Origin: CAG-873 sp910578365
Lineage (GTDB): Bacteria > Bacteroidota > Bacteroidia > Bacteroidales > Muribaculaceae
Direction: 5' to 3'
Assembly: GCA_951635545.1 (NCBI GenBank)
Contig: OX620685.1
Coordinates: 1,364,001 to 1,428,000, forward strand
DNA length: 64,000 nucleotides
This document shows positions 26,200 through 34,314 of the stretch, piece by piece. Numbering within the stretch: position 1 is the first letter of the stretch; each line of letters starts with the position of its first letter. The translations under genes were made by a program, and so were the position numbers. Below the pieces are notes generated by a model. The model worked only from the letters and a program-made list of their open reading frames with translations. It was not told where the DNA came from and made no database searches.

Positions 26200-27886
26200 G
26201 GGATATTCAGTTAATGGCTTGATTTTTCAAGCTGAAAATGGAGCGTGGTCGCCCTATGGCGGTGCTGTTTTGATTGTGAGGGCAAATTTTCAATTCTCGG
26301 CGCATAAAATATGACATTTCGGACAGATAGGGATACACTGATTCGCCTCCGATATGTTTCGGAGGTGAGGTGACAGTATGATTTTTCACGCTCGCTGTTT
26401 CTCCTTTTCTTCAATGGCGAGTTGTCGGGCGGCAAGCGTTGCGGCGTTTGCCATGTGGATGCCGAAAAAGAGCAGCAGAGTTTCGCTGCGGGAGTTGCGT
26501 GCCGCTATCCGGCCAACGCTGTAGTGTTGTTTCTGATTACCGAAACTGCCCTCCATGGCGGTAGAGCGCAGAGTCCCGATTATTCGTCGGGCTGTGCTTA
26601 TGTCGGTGTTCTCATCCTTTGGCTTCGGGCCTTTGCGGACAAAACATGTCGTTATGCCGTTTTCGGTACAGTACCGCCGGTTGTCGTTGTTGGCATAGAT
26701 GGTGTCAGCTCCGACTTTGGCGACTTTGACTCCGGTCAGTTCCTGTTGATATTCAATACACTCCTGTAATCTCACGCCCTCGTTGAAGGCTTCGAAGGAA
26801 TGATGCTCGATGAATGATATTCCGTCAATCTGGATGTTGTTGACCTTGGCTCCGAACTCCACCCGCTTGTTCTCCTTGCCTCTGACGATGGGCCGGATGT
26901 ACGGACGGTCTATGCTGACGATGCGTTTCTTCACCTCCTTTTTCTGAGCAAGTGCTCTCTGCTGGCGATACACCTCTTTAAGAGCGAAGAGACGCTTGCT
27001 TTGCTCGGCGGTGAGCGCGATGTCAACGGTGTGTATCTTGCAGATTCTGTTCCATTGCCCTATCTGTTTGGAAAGCAGGCCGAGCAATCGACGGCGGAGT
27101 TTGACAGTGGCCGCCCTGCTGTGTTTGCGATGCTTGGCATAGGTGAGTCTGGCGTGGTCAATGTCACGATACTTGTTGCGCGGCTGCCGTTCCTTCAGCG
27201 CCTTACAGGTCTTTGCAATTAGAGATTGAAGCCACTCGCAGCATTCCCACAACAGTTTTACATCTGTCGGGAACCGCAGATGGCTCTCGTAGCAGGTGGC
27301 ATCGGTCAGACACAAATCCTTGTTTCTCAGCGAGCCGCCCCATTTGCCATACAGGATTTTCTGCAGTTCTCTGATGTCCAGAACTCCGGCTATGCGCTGA
27401 CGGATAGCACTGACTATCTTGCCGTTCTTTATGGGCTTGGCGGGATCTATGAGCACCCCGCAGAACATCTGCATGTGTATGTTGCCGTTGAGCATCTCGA
27501 TCAGGCCGTCATCCGATTGTCCGGTATATGGTTTGAGGAACATCAGCGCCACCTCTCCCTCCGGCGGGAACATCGGCGTGTTACCTTGAGGATGCGTTTT
27601 GGGAAAATGCGAGCGGATTTTCTCTGCCAGCTCCTTCAATGGCAGTTGCGCATGGATGCGCCCGAGCTCGCTTACGGCAAAACTCTCGCGATATTTTTGC
27701 ATAAAATCGAACTCGGTAAACGGCAACGTGGCAGTAATCTCAGATATTTTTCGTAACTTCACGAACATTTATTTTTAAGAATTACCCCCGAATAAGCCCG
27801 TGATGGGTTCATCGGGGGTTCTTTGTAAAGTTACAAAATATCTATGACTCTGCCAAATAATCAGTTAACCATTAACTGAATATCCC
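26200..27886 (-). mobile_element. IS5/IS1182-like insertion sequence in the O-methyltransferase gene
   Basis: 1687-bp element with perfect 18-bp terminal inverted repeats, GGGATATTCAGTTAATGG at 26200-26217 and its complement at 27869-27886. It is flanked by a 6-bp target duplication TAGGTA (26194-26199 and 27887-27892). A hairpin CCCCCGAA/TTCGGGGG-like (ACCCCCGATGAAC paired to GTTCATCGGGGGT, about 27784-27820) lies upstream of the transposase gene. Family placement is from the transposase and is approximate. Confidence 0.93.
26386..27768 (-). CDS. DDE transposase (IS5/IS1182-like)
   Basis: Transposase of 460 residues. The first Asp lies in CLTDATCYESHLRFPTDVKL, the second in VAKVGADTIYANNDNRRYC and the Glu in STAMEGSFGNQKQHYSVG, followed by a hydrophobic tail (LLLFFGIHMANAATLAAR). 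An N-terminal DUF772-like domain (PPEGEVALMFLKPYTGQSDD) fits the IS5/IS1182 superfamily. It appears intact, so the element may still be mobile. Confidence 0.88.
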   Translation of the reverse strand: MFVKLRKISEITATLPFTEFDFMQKYRESFAVSELGRIHAQLPLKELAEKIRSHFPKTHPQGNTPMFPPEGEVALMFLKPYTGQSDDGLIEMLNGNIHMQMFCGVLIDPAKPIKNGKIVSAIRQRIAGVLDIRELQKILYGKWGGSLRNKDLCLTDATCYESHLRFPTDVKLLWECCEWLQSLIAKTCKALKERQPRNKYRDIDHARLTYAKHRKHSRAATVKLRRRLLGLLSKQIGQWNRICKIHTVDIALTAEQSKRLFALKEVYRQQRALAQKKEVKKRIVSIDRPYIRPIVRGKENKRVEFGAKVNNIQIDGISFIEHHSFEAFNEGVRLQECIEYQQELTGVKVAKVGADTIYANNDNRRYCTENGITTCFVRKGPKPKDENTDISTARRIIGTLRSTAMEGSFGNQKQHYSVGRIAARNSRSETLLLFFGIHMANAATLAARQLAIEEKEKQRA

Positions 27887-28365
27887 TAGGTACATTCACC
27901 GGCTATTCGGCCCTGTGCATGGCCGAAGGTATGCCCGAAGGAGCGGAACTGCATACTGTAGAACTCGACGACGAGTATGCCGACGATATACGCAGCTATT
28001 TTGAATCCGCACCGTGCGGCGGCAAAATCACCCTCCATATTGGCGATGCCCTCGAACTCACCCGGCAGTTGCCCGGCCCGTGGGACATGGTGTTTATCGA
28101 TGCCAACAAACGTCAGTACAGCGAATATTATAAGGCTGTGTTACCGCTGGTGCCCTCGGGCGGATATATAATTGCCGACAATACCTTGTGGTCGGGCAAA
28201 GTTACCGAGGACTGTCACGACGGCCAGACCGATGCCATACGCCGTTTCAACGACCTTGTAGCCGCAGACCCGCATGTGGAAAAAGTGATTCTGCCCTTGC
28301 GCGACGGCATGACTATCATACGCAAACTCTAAAAGAATGTTTGAATCTACGCGTAACAGCAGTTG

Positions 28366-28560
28366 TCAAATAAAAAACCTATTCCGGGGCACTGAGCGGC
28401 GCACGCGGATGTACACCACCGAATAGAGGCTTGCTATTATAAGGGCCCCGATGGTGTTCGACAACCAGTCGGGGGGTGTTATAATATCGAACATCTCCAG
28501 TACAATCATAAGTGAACTCAGTATGAGCAGTGCGAAACTGATTCGGTAAGTGCGTTTCAT
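28366..28560 (-). CDS. Small two-pass membrane protein, 64 residues
   Basis: Starts MKRTYRISFALLILSSLMIV, has a second hydrophobic segment (TIGALIIASLYSVVYIRV) and a basic tail (RRSVPRNRFFI). The start at 28560 was preferred over 28620 because it leads directly into the first membrane helix and has an A-rich upstream tract. It is divergent from the DUF4836 lipoprotein gene. Family not recognised. Confidence 0.6.
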   Translation of the reverse strand: MKRTYRISFALLILSSLMIVLEMFDIITPPDWLSNTIGALIIASLYSVVYIRVRRSVPRNRFFI

Positions 28561-28627
28561 AGTTGTATTTTTTTTTGCATTAAAACAATACAGAACGGAA
28601 CTAAGTTGCTTTTTTAGCACTATATAT

Positions 28628-28658
28628 TTTGTAATCAGCTATAAAAAACGTAAATTTG
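28628..28658 (+). promoter_or_regulatory. Bacteroidetes promoter for the DUF4836 lipoprotein operon
   Basis: -33 TTTG at 28628-28631 and -7 TAAATTTG at 28651-28658, separated by 19 nt, matching the Bacteroides vegetative promoter. The -7 element ends 25 bp before the ATG at 28684. Confidence 0.75.
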
Positions 28659-28683
28659 CGGAAGATAATCAAAACCTTGAAAG

Positions 28684-30276
28684 ATGATAAACAAACTAAA
28701 AACACTCTCCTTTGCCCTTATCGCCTTGCTGATGGCAGCATGCTCGGGCATAGACCGTGGCGACGATGTACGGTCTGAACTGCTGGGCTTTGTACCCGAC
28801 AAGACTCAGGTTGTCATTTCCATTAATCCTCAGAAAATGCTGCGCAGCGCCGGCGGCGACTGGACTGAGGCCGACGGAATAGTGCGCGGCCCGTATATCG
28901 ACGATTTATTGAATCAGGTAGGCGAGCATGTAAAGTTTGACGAGAATGCCGATGCTTATCTTAAAATTAAAGGCTTGAATCCGGAGTCGGTGATTGTAGC
29001 TTCGGGCAATAACCTCAATTCGTGGTACATGCTTGGAGCAGTGACCGACAAGAACCTCCTGACTGACTATATCAGCAACGTCTGCGATATGAAGATAGAG
29101 AATAAAAGCGGTTTCGATGTCGTGAATCTGAAGAAAGATGCATGTTTGCTTATCGACAATACCGACCAGCTGCTGTGGATGGTAACGGAGAGAGATTCCG
29201 ACGATGCCGTACGCTTTGTGAAGAACATCAAGTCGCGCGCCGCCGACAAATCTATGTCCAAGTGGGCGCACAAGTACCTGGGCAGTGGCGACAACTACTT
29301 CAGCGCCATGGGCAACTTCAGCGCCATGGGCGTGAACCTCAACGGACTTATGCGCATGATGAACGTTCCCGCCGACATGCTTGGCGGTGACATATCGTAT
29401 ATGGTTCTAACCGCCGGCGAAAGCGGCCACAAGGCATCGGTCCACCTGATGACTCTCGATGCCGAGGGCAAAAATGTGCCCTTGTTCAACGAGCGCTTTT
29501 ACAAGTCGGCCGACCTTTCGGCCTGGAATATGTTGCCCGATGCCTGTGAATCAAAGTTTGCACTGGGTATTTCCGGCAAGGAAGTGATGGCAGACCTGCC
29601 GATTCTGCGCAGTGCAATCGAAAACAATTTACTGGTCGATGCTATTGAATCGCTGCAGTCCATTGCCATGGGTATAAGCTCGATTGACTATTCATCTCTG
29701 GAAGCCGCATCCAACAACATCGTCACTTATCCTGTAAAGAACGGTGCTGTAGTGGCCAAATTTGCACCCGGCAAGAGCGCCGAAATACTCAAATTCATAG
29801 CATCGTCTGTACCTGATATCCAAACTGTAGACGACAATACCCTGAAACTCGATATGACCCAGGCTAATATCAAAGGACTCGATGCTATTTACTTCAGCAA
29901 CCAAAATGATGCTCTGATAGTAAGCGCCGACAATGCCAAGCCCGGCAACCGTTCCGAGTCGCTGCCCTCCAATACTCTGGCCTACAGCTATTCAAATGGC
30001 AAAGTATACGGAACTCAGGGCATGATGGCCTTTGCAGCCGAAATGCTCAAGTCGGCCACCGGCTCATGGAATGCCGACGGCATACACTCCGAAGCCGAAT
30101 ACACCGACAAGTGTCCGGGCACTATGGCTCTGTTTATAAAGACCGCATCGGTATATATTGCCGAGATGAACAAAATGCAGAAAGAACAGGCTGTAATGTT
30201 CGACGAACTTTACGATGACGATGAATTGTCGGACTATGAGCCCGTAAGCGTGGCCATAGTCGACTCTGTTGAGTAA
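28684..30276 (+). CDS. DUF4836-type lipoprotein
   Basis: Lipoprotein of 530 residues with signal MINKLKTLSFALIALLMAAC and an acidic SGIDRGDD after the cysteine. The mature part resembles Bacteroidetes DUF4836 proteins (LLGFVPDKTQVVISINPQKM; SVIVASGNNLNSWYMLGAV). A short internal duplication gives YFSAMGNFSAMG. The C terminus is acidic (FDELYDDDELSDYEP). It is followed 3 bp later by the ABC ATPase, so a role with that transporter is possible. No enzymatic motif is visible. Confidence 0.78.
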   Translation: MINKLKTLSFALIALLMAACSGIDRGDDVRSELLGFVPDKTQVVISINPQKMLRSAGGDWTEADGIVRGPYIDDLLNQVGEHVKFDENADAYLKIKGLNPESVIVASGNNLNSWYMLGAVTDKNLLTDYISNVCDMKIENKSGFDVVNLKKDACLLIDNTDQLLWMVTERDSDDAVRFVKNIKSRAADKSMSKWAHKYLGSGDNYFSAMGNFSAMGVNLNGLMRMMNVPADMLGGDISYMVLTAGESGHKASVHLMTLDAEGKNVPLFNERFYKSADLSAWNMLPDACESKFALGISGKEVMADLPILRSAIENNLLVDAIESLQSIAMGISSIDYSSLEAASNNIVTYPVKNGAVVAKFAPGKSAEILKFIASSVPDIQTVDDNTLKLDMTQANIKGLDAIYFSNQNDALIVSADNAKPGNRSESLPSNTLAYSYSNGKVYGTQGMMAFAAEMLKSATGSWNADGIHSEAEYTDKCPGTMALFIKTASVYIAEMNKMQKEQAVMFDELYDDDELSDYEPVSVAIVDSVE

Positions 30277-30279
30277 TTG

Positions 30280-30966
30280 ATGCAAAGAATAAACAGCATA
30301 ACATTTGAAAATACGCTGCCTGCGGTATTCCGCGCAGTAAGCGGCGACTCAGCCATAGAGCATAGCGATGTATGGCTGAGTCGCCGCTCGTTCTTGCGCC
30401 CCGGCAGGTACACGGTGGAGGCCGCCTCGGGCACCGGCAAGTCGTCGATGTGCAGCTTCATCTACGGCAACCGCCACGACTACGACGGAACCATATTGTT
30501 CAACTCCACCGACATACGCAGTTTCGGCATCGGCGACTGGTGCGAGCTGCGCCGACGCCATCTGGCCCTACTGCCGCAGGAGCTGCGCCTTTTTCCGGAA
30601 ATAAGCGTGTGCGAGAACATAATGCTTAAAAACCGTCTGACCGATTTCTTCAGCGAGCAGGAGATAAAAAATCTGCTGGCCGAGTTCGATCTGCTGCATA
30701 AGTACGACATCGCGGCAGGCCTGCTCTCGATAGGCCAGCAGCAGCGTGTGGCCATAGTGCGGGCTTTGTGCCAGCCATTCGACTTTCTGCTGCTCGATGA
30801 GCCTGTAAGCCATCTCGACCGCGAGAACAACCTCATAGCCGCCCGCATGATTATGGAGGCTGCCCATAGCCGCGACGCTGCGATAATATCAACCTCAGTA
30901 GGCAATCCGCTGTTGCTCCGGGCAGGCGACAGCCCCGGCGAGTCAATCGTAGAAATAAAACTCTGA
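30280..30966 (+). CDS. ABC transporter ATP-binding protein
   Basis: Cytoplasmic nucleotide-binding subunit of 228 residues. Walker A EAASGTGKSSMCSF, Q-loop LLPQELRLFPEISVCEN, signature LLSIGQQQRVAIVRAL and Walker B FDFLLLDEPVSHLD are present. The switch histidine normally after Walker B is not seen (AAIISTSVGN where most have THD), which would slow hydrolysis in typical transporters. ATG 30280 is preferred over TTG 30277. Partnered with the permease 4 bp downstream. Confidence 0.88.
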   Translation: MQRINSITFENTLPAVFRAVSGDSAIEHSDVWLSRRSFLRPGRYTVEAASGTGKSSMCSFIYGNRHDYDGTILFNSTDIRSFGIGDWCELRRRHLALLPQELRLFPEISVCENIMLKNRLTDFFSEQEIKNLLAEFDLLHKYDIAAGLLSIGQQQRVAIVRALCQPFDFLLLDEPVSHLDRENNLIAARMIMEAAHSRDAAIISTSVGNPLLLRAGDSPGESIVEIKL

Positions 30967-30970
30967 ACCT

Positions 30971-32164
30971 ATGGTCTGGAACCTGTTAAAGAAAAACATA
31001 TCGGTAGGGCAGATAGCAGGCTACGCCGTGGCAAACTTGGTGGGCCTGACGATAGTGCTTACTGCCATACGCTTCTACAGCGATGTTCGCGGAGCTTTCA
31101 GCGACGGTGACGACTCCTTTGTCGGCTCCGACTATATGATAATATCCAAGCCGGTGCCTCTGCTGTCGGTAATAGGCGGCGGCAGGCAGGAAGCCACCAC
31201 CTTCACCCCCGACGAAATCGACCGGCTTCGCAGTCAGCCATGGGTAAAGAAAGTAGGGGAGTTCAAGTCGGCCGAATTCGATGTCGGAGCATATATAGAA
31301 CTTGGAGGCCGCAGGATGTCTACGGCCCTGTTCTTTGAGTCCATACCCGACGAATTTTACGACGTCAGTCCATCAGACTGGACTTTCGACCCGTCGGATC
31401 CGATGATTCCTATAGTACTGTCGAAAGACTATCTTGCGCTATACAACTTCGGCTTCGCGGCCTCGCGCGGCTATCCGCAGCTGAGCGAGGAGCTTATCAG
31501 AAAGGTGCCGATAAGTGTGGCTCTGGCAGGAAACGGCCGCTACGACCGTCTGCCGGCACGTATAGCCGGCTTTTCGTCGCGGCTCAACACCATAGCCGTG
31601 CCCGAAGAGTTCATGCAGTGGGCCAACAAGCGCTACGGCACTCCCGGACAGCCTGTCGAAGCACCCTCGCGTCTGATTGTAGAGGTAAGCAAGCCCGGCG
31701 ATCCGGCCATAGAGCGCTACTTAGGGGAGCATGGCATAGAAATAGGCGGCGACAAGGCAAATTCGTCGCGCGCCATATACCTTATGACCCTGATTACCGG
31801 CATAGTGGCAAGTGTAGGTGTGATAATCACACTGCTGGCGGTATTCATACTTGTGCTGAGCATATACCTGCTGATACAGAAAAGTCGCGAAAAACTGCAC
31901 GACCTAATACTGCTGGGTTATTCACCCGGTCAGATATGCCGCTACTACTATCGCCTTGTAGGCCTGGTGAACCTTGTAGTACTTGTGCTGGCCATAACAG
32001 CCTCGGCGACAGCCTCGCTGCTGTGGCGTCCGTCGCTTGCCGCCATGGACATTACAGGCGGCAGCATATTGGCGCCGGTACTTGCCGGTACAGCACTGAT
32101 AGTACTGATAACCATATTCAACTTTTACACCATCCGCCGCCTGGTTATGAGAGCGGCATGCTGA
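30971..32164 (+). CDS. FtsX-like ABC transporter permease
   Basis: Inner-membrane protein of 397 residues with the FtsX/MacB topology. There is one N-terminal helix (IAGYAVANLVGLTIVLTAI), a large periplasmic domain of about 240 residues, then three C-terminal helices (IVASVGVIITLLAVFILVL; LVGLVNLVVLVLAITASATA; ILAPVLAGTALIVLITIF) with the cytoplasmic loop REKLHDLILLGYSPGQICRY. Such transporters often do mechanical work on periplasmic partners or handle lipoproteins, which fits the lipoprotein gene at the head of this operon. Confidence 0.87.
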   Translation: MVWNLLKKNISVGQIAGYAVANLVGLTIVLTAIRFYSDVRGAFSDGDDSFVGSDYMIISKPVPLLSVIGGGRQEATTFTPDEIDRLRSQPWVKKVGEFKSAEFDVGAYIELGGRRMSTALFFESIPDEFYDVSPSDWTFDPSDPMIPIVLSKDYLALYNFGFAASRGYPQLSEELIRKVPISVALAGNGRYDRLPARIAGFSSRLNTIAVPEEFMQWANKRYGTPGQPVEAPSRLIVEVSKPGDPAIERYLGEHGIEIGGDKANSSRAIYLMTLITGIVASVGVIITLLAVFILVLSIYLLIQKSREKLHDLILLGYSPGQICRYYYRLVGLVNLVVLVLAITASATASLLWRPSLAAMDITGGSILAPVLAGTALIVLITIFNFYTIRRLVMRAAC

Positions 32165-32165
32165 A

Positions 32166-32987
32166 ATGTTAAGCATCGACGGACCCATAGGTGTGTTCGA
32201 CTCCGGCTACGGCGGACTCACCATTCTGCGTGGCATCAGAAAACTGTTGCCGCAGTACGATTACATATATCTGGGCGACAATGCCCGTGCGCCATACGGC
32301 AACCGCTCGTTCGACATAGTGTATCAGTTTACGCTCGAAGCGGTCAATGAGCTTTTCAGCCGCGGCTGTCCACTGGTGATAATAGCCTGCAACACCGCAT
32401 CGGCTAAGGCTCTGCGCAGCATACAGCAGCGCGACCTGCCGGGTATCGACCCCACGCGGCGTGTGCTTGGTGTGATACGCCCCACTGTAGAAGTGTTGGG
32501 GCAGTTGAGTTCCGGAGGGCACGTGGGAGTGTTCGGCACACCCGGAACCATTGCGTCGCAGTCGTACGACATAGAAATAGCCAAACTCTATCCGGACTTC
32601 GTCACCACCGGACAGCCATGCCCCATGTGGGTGCCGTTGGTGGAGAATAAAGAGGCCGACGGCCCCGGTGCGGACTATTTTGTACATAAGTATATAAGCC
32701 GACTGCTTGAGGCCGATCCGAAAATCGACAGTGTGGTGCTGGGCTGCACACACTATCCGCTGCTTATCAATAAAATAAGGCAGTACATGCCTGCCGGCAT
32801 ACGTATAATAGAGCAGGGCGATATTGTGGCGGCATCGCTCAGCGACTATCTGCAGCGCCACCCCCGGATGGAGAGCCGACTTACACGCGGCGGTACAGTG
32901 GAATACCTAACCACTGAAAATCCCGAGAAATTCAACGACCTGGCAGCATTGTTCATGCAAAGCGAGGTAAACGCCAGCCGACTATAA
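32166..32987 (+). CDS. murI: Glutamate racemase
   Basis: Makes D-glutamate for peptidoglycan. The 273 residues have GVFDSGYGGLTILRGI, the first catalytic cysteine in IIACNTASAKALRSI and the second in VVLGCTHYPLLINKI. The start is 1 bp after the permease stop, so it is probably read through from the ABC operon. A strong terminator follows immediately. Confidence 0.96.
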   Translation: MLSIDGPIGVFDSGYGGLTILRGIRKLLPQYDYIYLGDNARAPYGNRSFDIVYQFTLEAVNELFSRGCPLVIIACNTASAKALRSIQQRDLPGIDPTRRVLGVIRPTVEVLGQLSSGGHVGVFGTPGTIASQSYDIEIAKLYPDFVTTGQPCPMWVPLVENKEADGPGADYFVHKYISRLLEADPKIDSVVLGCTHYPLLINKIRQYMPAGIRIIEQGDIVAASLSDYLQRHPRMESRLTRGGTVEYLTTENPEKFNDLAALFMQSEVNASRL

Positions 32988-33031
32988 AAAACACGGAGTG
33001 CCAATGACGAGGGCCGGCGCTCCGTGTTTTT
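32985..33031 (+). terminator. Rho-independent terminator after murI
   Basis: Stem AAACACGGAGTGCC (ending 33002) pairs with GGCGCTCCGTGTTT (from 33016) with one G-T pair, followed by TTTTT. It ends the DUF4836-ABC-murI unit. Confidence 0.85.
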
Positions 33032-33177
33032 GCTGTCTTTGCAGTCATCGGCCTGCGGTAATTTCACCCGCATCACAGGAGATTACGATCTCTGGCCGTT
33101 AAAGCATGCAACTAATAAGTGTTTGTCATATTAACGCATTTTTAACGCTCAGAGTTCATGTTTACGGATATTATTAT

Positions 33178-33185
33178 TAACTTTG
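33178..33185 (+). promoter_or_regulatory. -7 box (TAACTTTG) for panB
   Basis: TAACTTTGCA 29 bp before the panB ATG matches the Bacteroidetes -7 consensus. The -33 region (GTTC about 33154) is weak. Confidence 0.55.
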
Positions 33186-33213
33186 CAGCCTCAATTTCAA
33201 ACATAGCAGTTTT

Positions 33214-34035
33214 ATGTCAACAAACACAGTCGATAAAGCACGCAAGGTTACTACCATGCGTCTGATCGAAATGAAACAGCGTGGTGAGAAAATTGCCATG
33301 CTCACAGCTTATGACTATTCGATGGCCCGTCTGGTCGACGAGGCCGGCATGGATGTGATACTCGTAGGTGACTCGGCCGCCAATGTAATGTTGGGCTCCG
33401 ATACCACTCTGCCCATAACACTTGACCAGATGATTTACCATACCCGTTGTGTTACAAACGGTGTCAGCCGCGCTTTGGTTGTATGTGATATGCCTTTCGG
33501 TACATATCAGGGCAATTCCAAGGAGGCGCTTGCCTCAGCAATACGCATAATGAAGGAGAGCGGTGCCGAGGCTGTGAAAATGGAGGGCGGTGCTGATGTG
33601 CGCGAGAGCATCGAACGCATAATTTCTGCCGGAATACCTGTAATGGGTCATCTGGGGCTTACTCCGCAGTCAATAAACAAGTTCGGTACTTACGCCGTAC
33701 GGGCAAAGGAAGAGGCAGAGGCCGCCAGACTGATAGCCGACGCGCACATGCTTGAGGAGATAGGCTGCTTTGCCTTGGTACTGGAGAAAATACCCGCCGC
33801 TCTGGCTGAGCGTGTTTCCAAGGAGGTGAATATACCTACTATCGGTATAGGAGCCGGAGGCGGCTGTGACGGACAGGTGCTGGTGCTTCAGGATATGCTG
33901 GGCATCAACAAAGGATTCTCGCCCAAGTTCCTGCGTCGATATGCCGACTTAGGCACCATAATCAACAACTCTATAGTGCAATATATCAGCGACGTTAAAA
34001 GCAGCGACTTTCCAAACGCCTCCGAACAGTACTGA
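33214..34035 (+). CDS. panB: 3-methyl-2-oxobutanoate hydroxymethyltransferase
   Basis: First committed step of pantothenate synthesis; transfers a hydroxymethyl group from methylenetetrahydrofolate to ketoisovalerate. The 273 residues contain IAMLTAYDYSMARLVDEAGM, ILVGDSAANVMLGSDTT (Mg ligand Asp), VKMEGGADVRE, GHLGLTPQSINKFG and IGIGAGGGCDGQVLVLQDML. The glutamate of ALVLEKIPAALAERV is the usual catalytic residue. Single gene flanked by terminators. Confidence 0.96.
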   Translation: MSTNTVDKARKVTTMRLIEMKQRGEKIAMLTAYDYSMARLVDEAGMDVILVGDSAANVMLGSDTTLPITLDQMIYHTRCVTNGVSRALVVCDMPFGTYQGNSKEALASAIRIMKESGAEAVKMEGGADVRESIERIISAGIPVMGHLGLTPQSINKFGTYAVRAKEEAEAARLIADAHMLEEIGCFALVLEKIPAALAERVSKEVNIPTIGIGAGGGCDGQVLVLQDMLGINKGFSPKFLRRYADLGTIINNSIVQYISDVKSSDFPNASEQY

Positions 34036-34063
34036 TTCCGTCCGGCAGGTACGGATAATATAC

Positions 34064-34106
34064 AGCCGGCACAGCCTCACGTAAAGGAGGCTGTGCCGGC
34101 TTGCTT
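34064..34106 (+). terminator. Terminator after panB
   Basis: Perfect 15-bp stem AGCCGGCACAGCCTC (34064-34078) with GAGGCTGTGCCGGCT (34087-34101), 8-nt loop, followed by a short T-containing tail (TGCTTAT). Confidence 0.8.
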
Positions 34107-34314
34107 ATATGTATCTGATATGTAGTGCCGTGTAGCTGTAGATGTCCGCAAAAGTCAAATAAAAGATTTAACAATAAATTTATGGTCAAAAATTATAAAA
34201 AACCAAAAAAAAATGGTACTTTTACAACCCCTTTGCTTTTTTGAGTGCCATTGTGGCGTCAAAGGCCGGATAAATAAATATAATTCAATTAAATATCAAT
34301 AATTTACCACTTCT

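Larger units (their letters stand above)
26013..28332 (+). pseudogene. O-methyltransferase gene split by an insertion sequence
   Basis: SAM-dependent O-methyltransferase of the caffeoyl-CoA/catechol type. The 5' part is 26013-26199 and the 3' part 27893-28332; joined they give 208 residues in frame. The SAM-binding signature VLELGTFTGYSALCMAEG is restored exactly across the junction once the element and one TAGGTA copy are removed. Downstream are VELDDEYADDIRSYF, WDMVFIDANKRQYSEYY and IIADNTLWSGKV. In its present state the protein would stop about 12 residues after the SAM motif begins. The ATGA overlap with the preceding gene shows it was the last cistron of that chain. The insertion looks recent because no other lesion is present. 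Confidence 0.92.

Noticed and set aside
29290..29340. Short in-frame repeat (FSAMG twice) in the DUF4836 lipoprotein
   Set aside because: Only two units of six residues; normal small coding duplication, no sign of phase variation.
33000..34314. tRNA or other structured RNA genes in the gaps around panB
   Set aside because: Only terminator hairpins were seen; no cloverleaf, no GTTCGA-type T-arm. None was found in the other gaps either.
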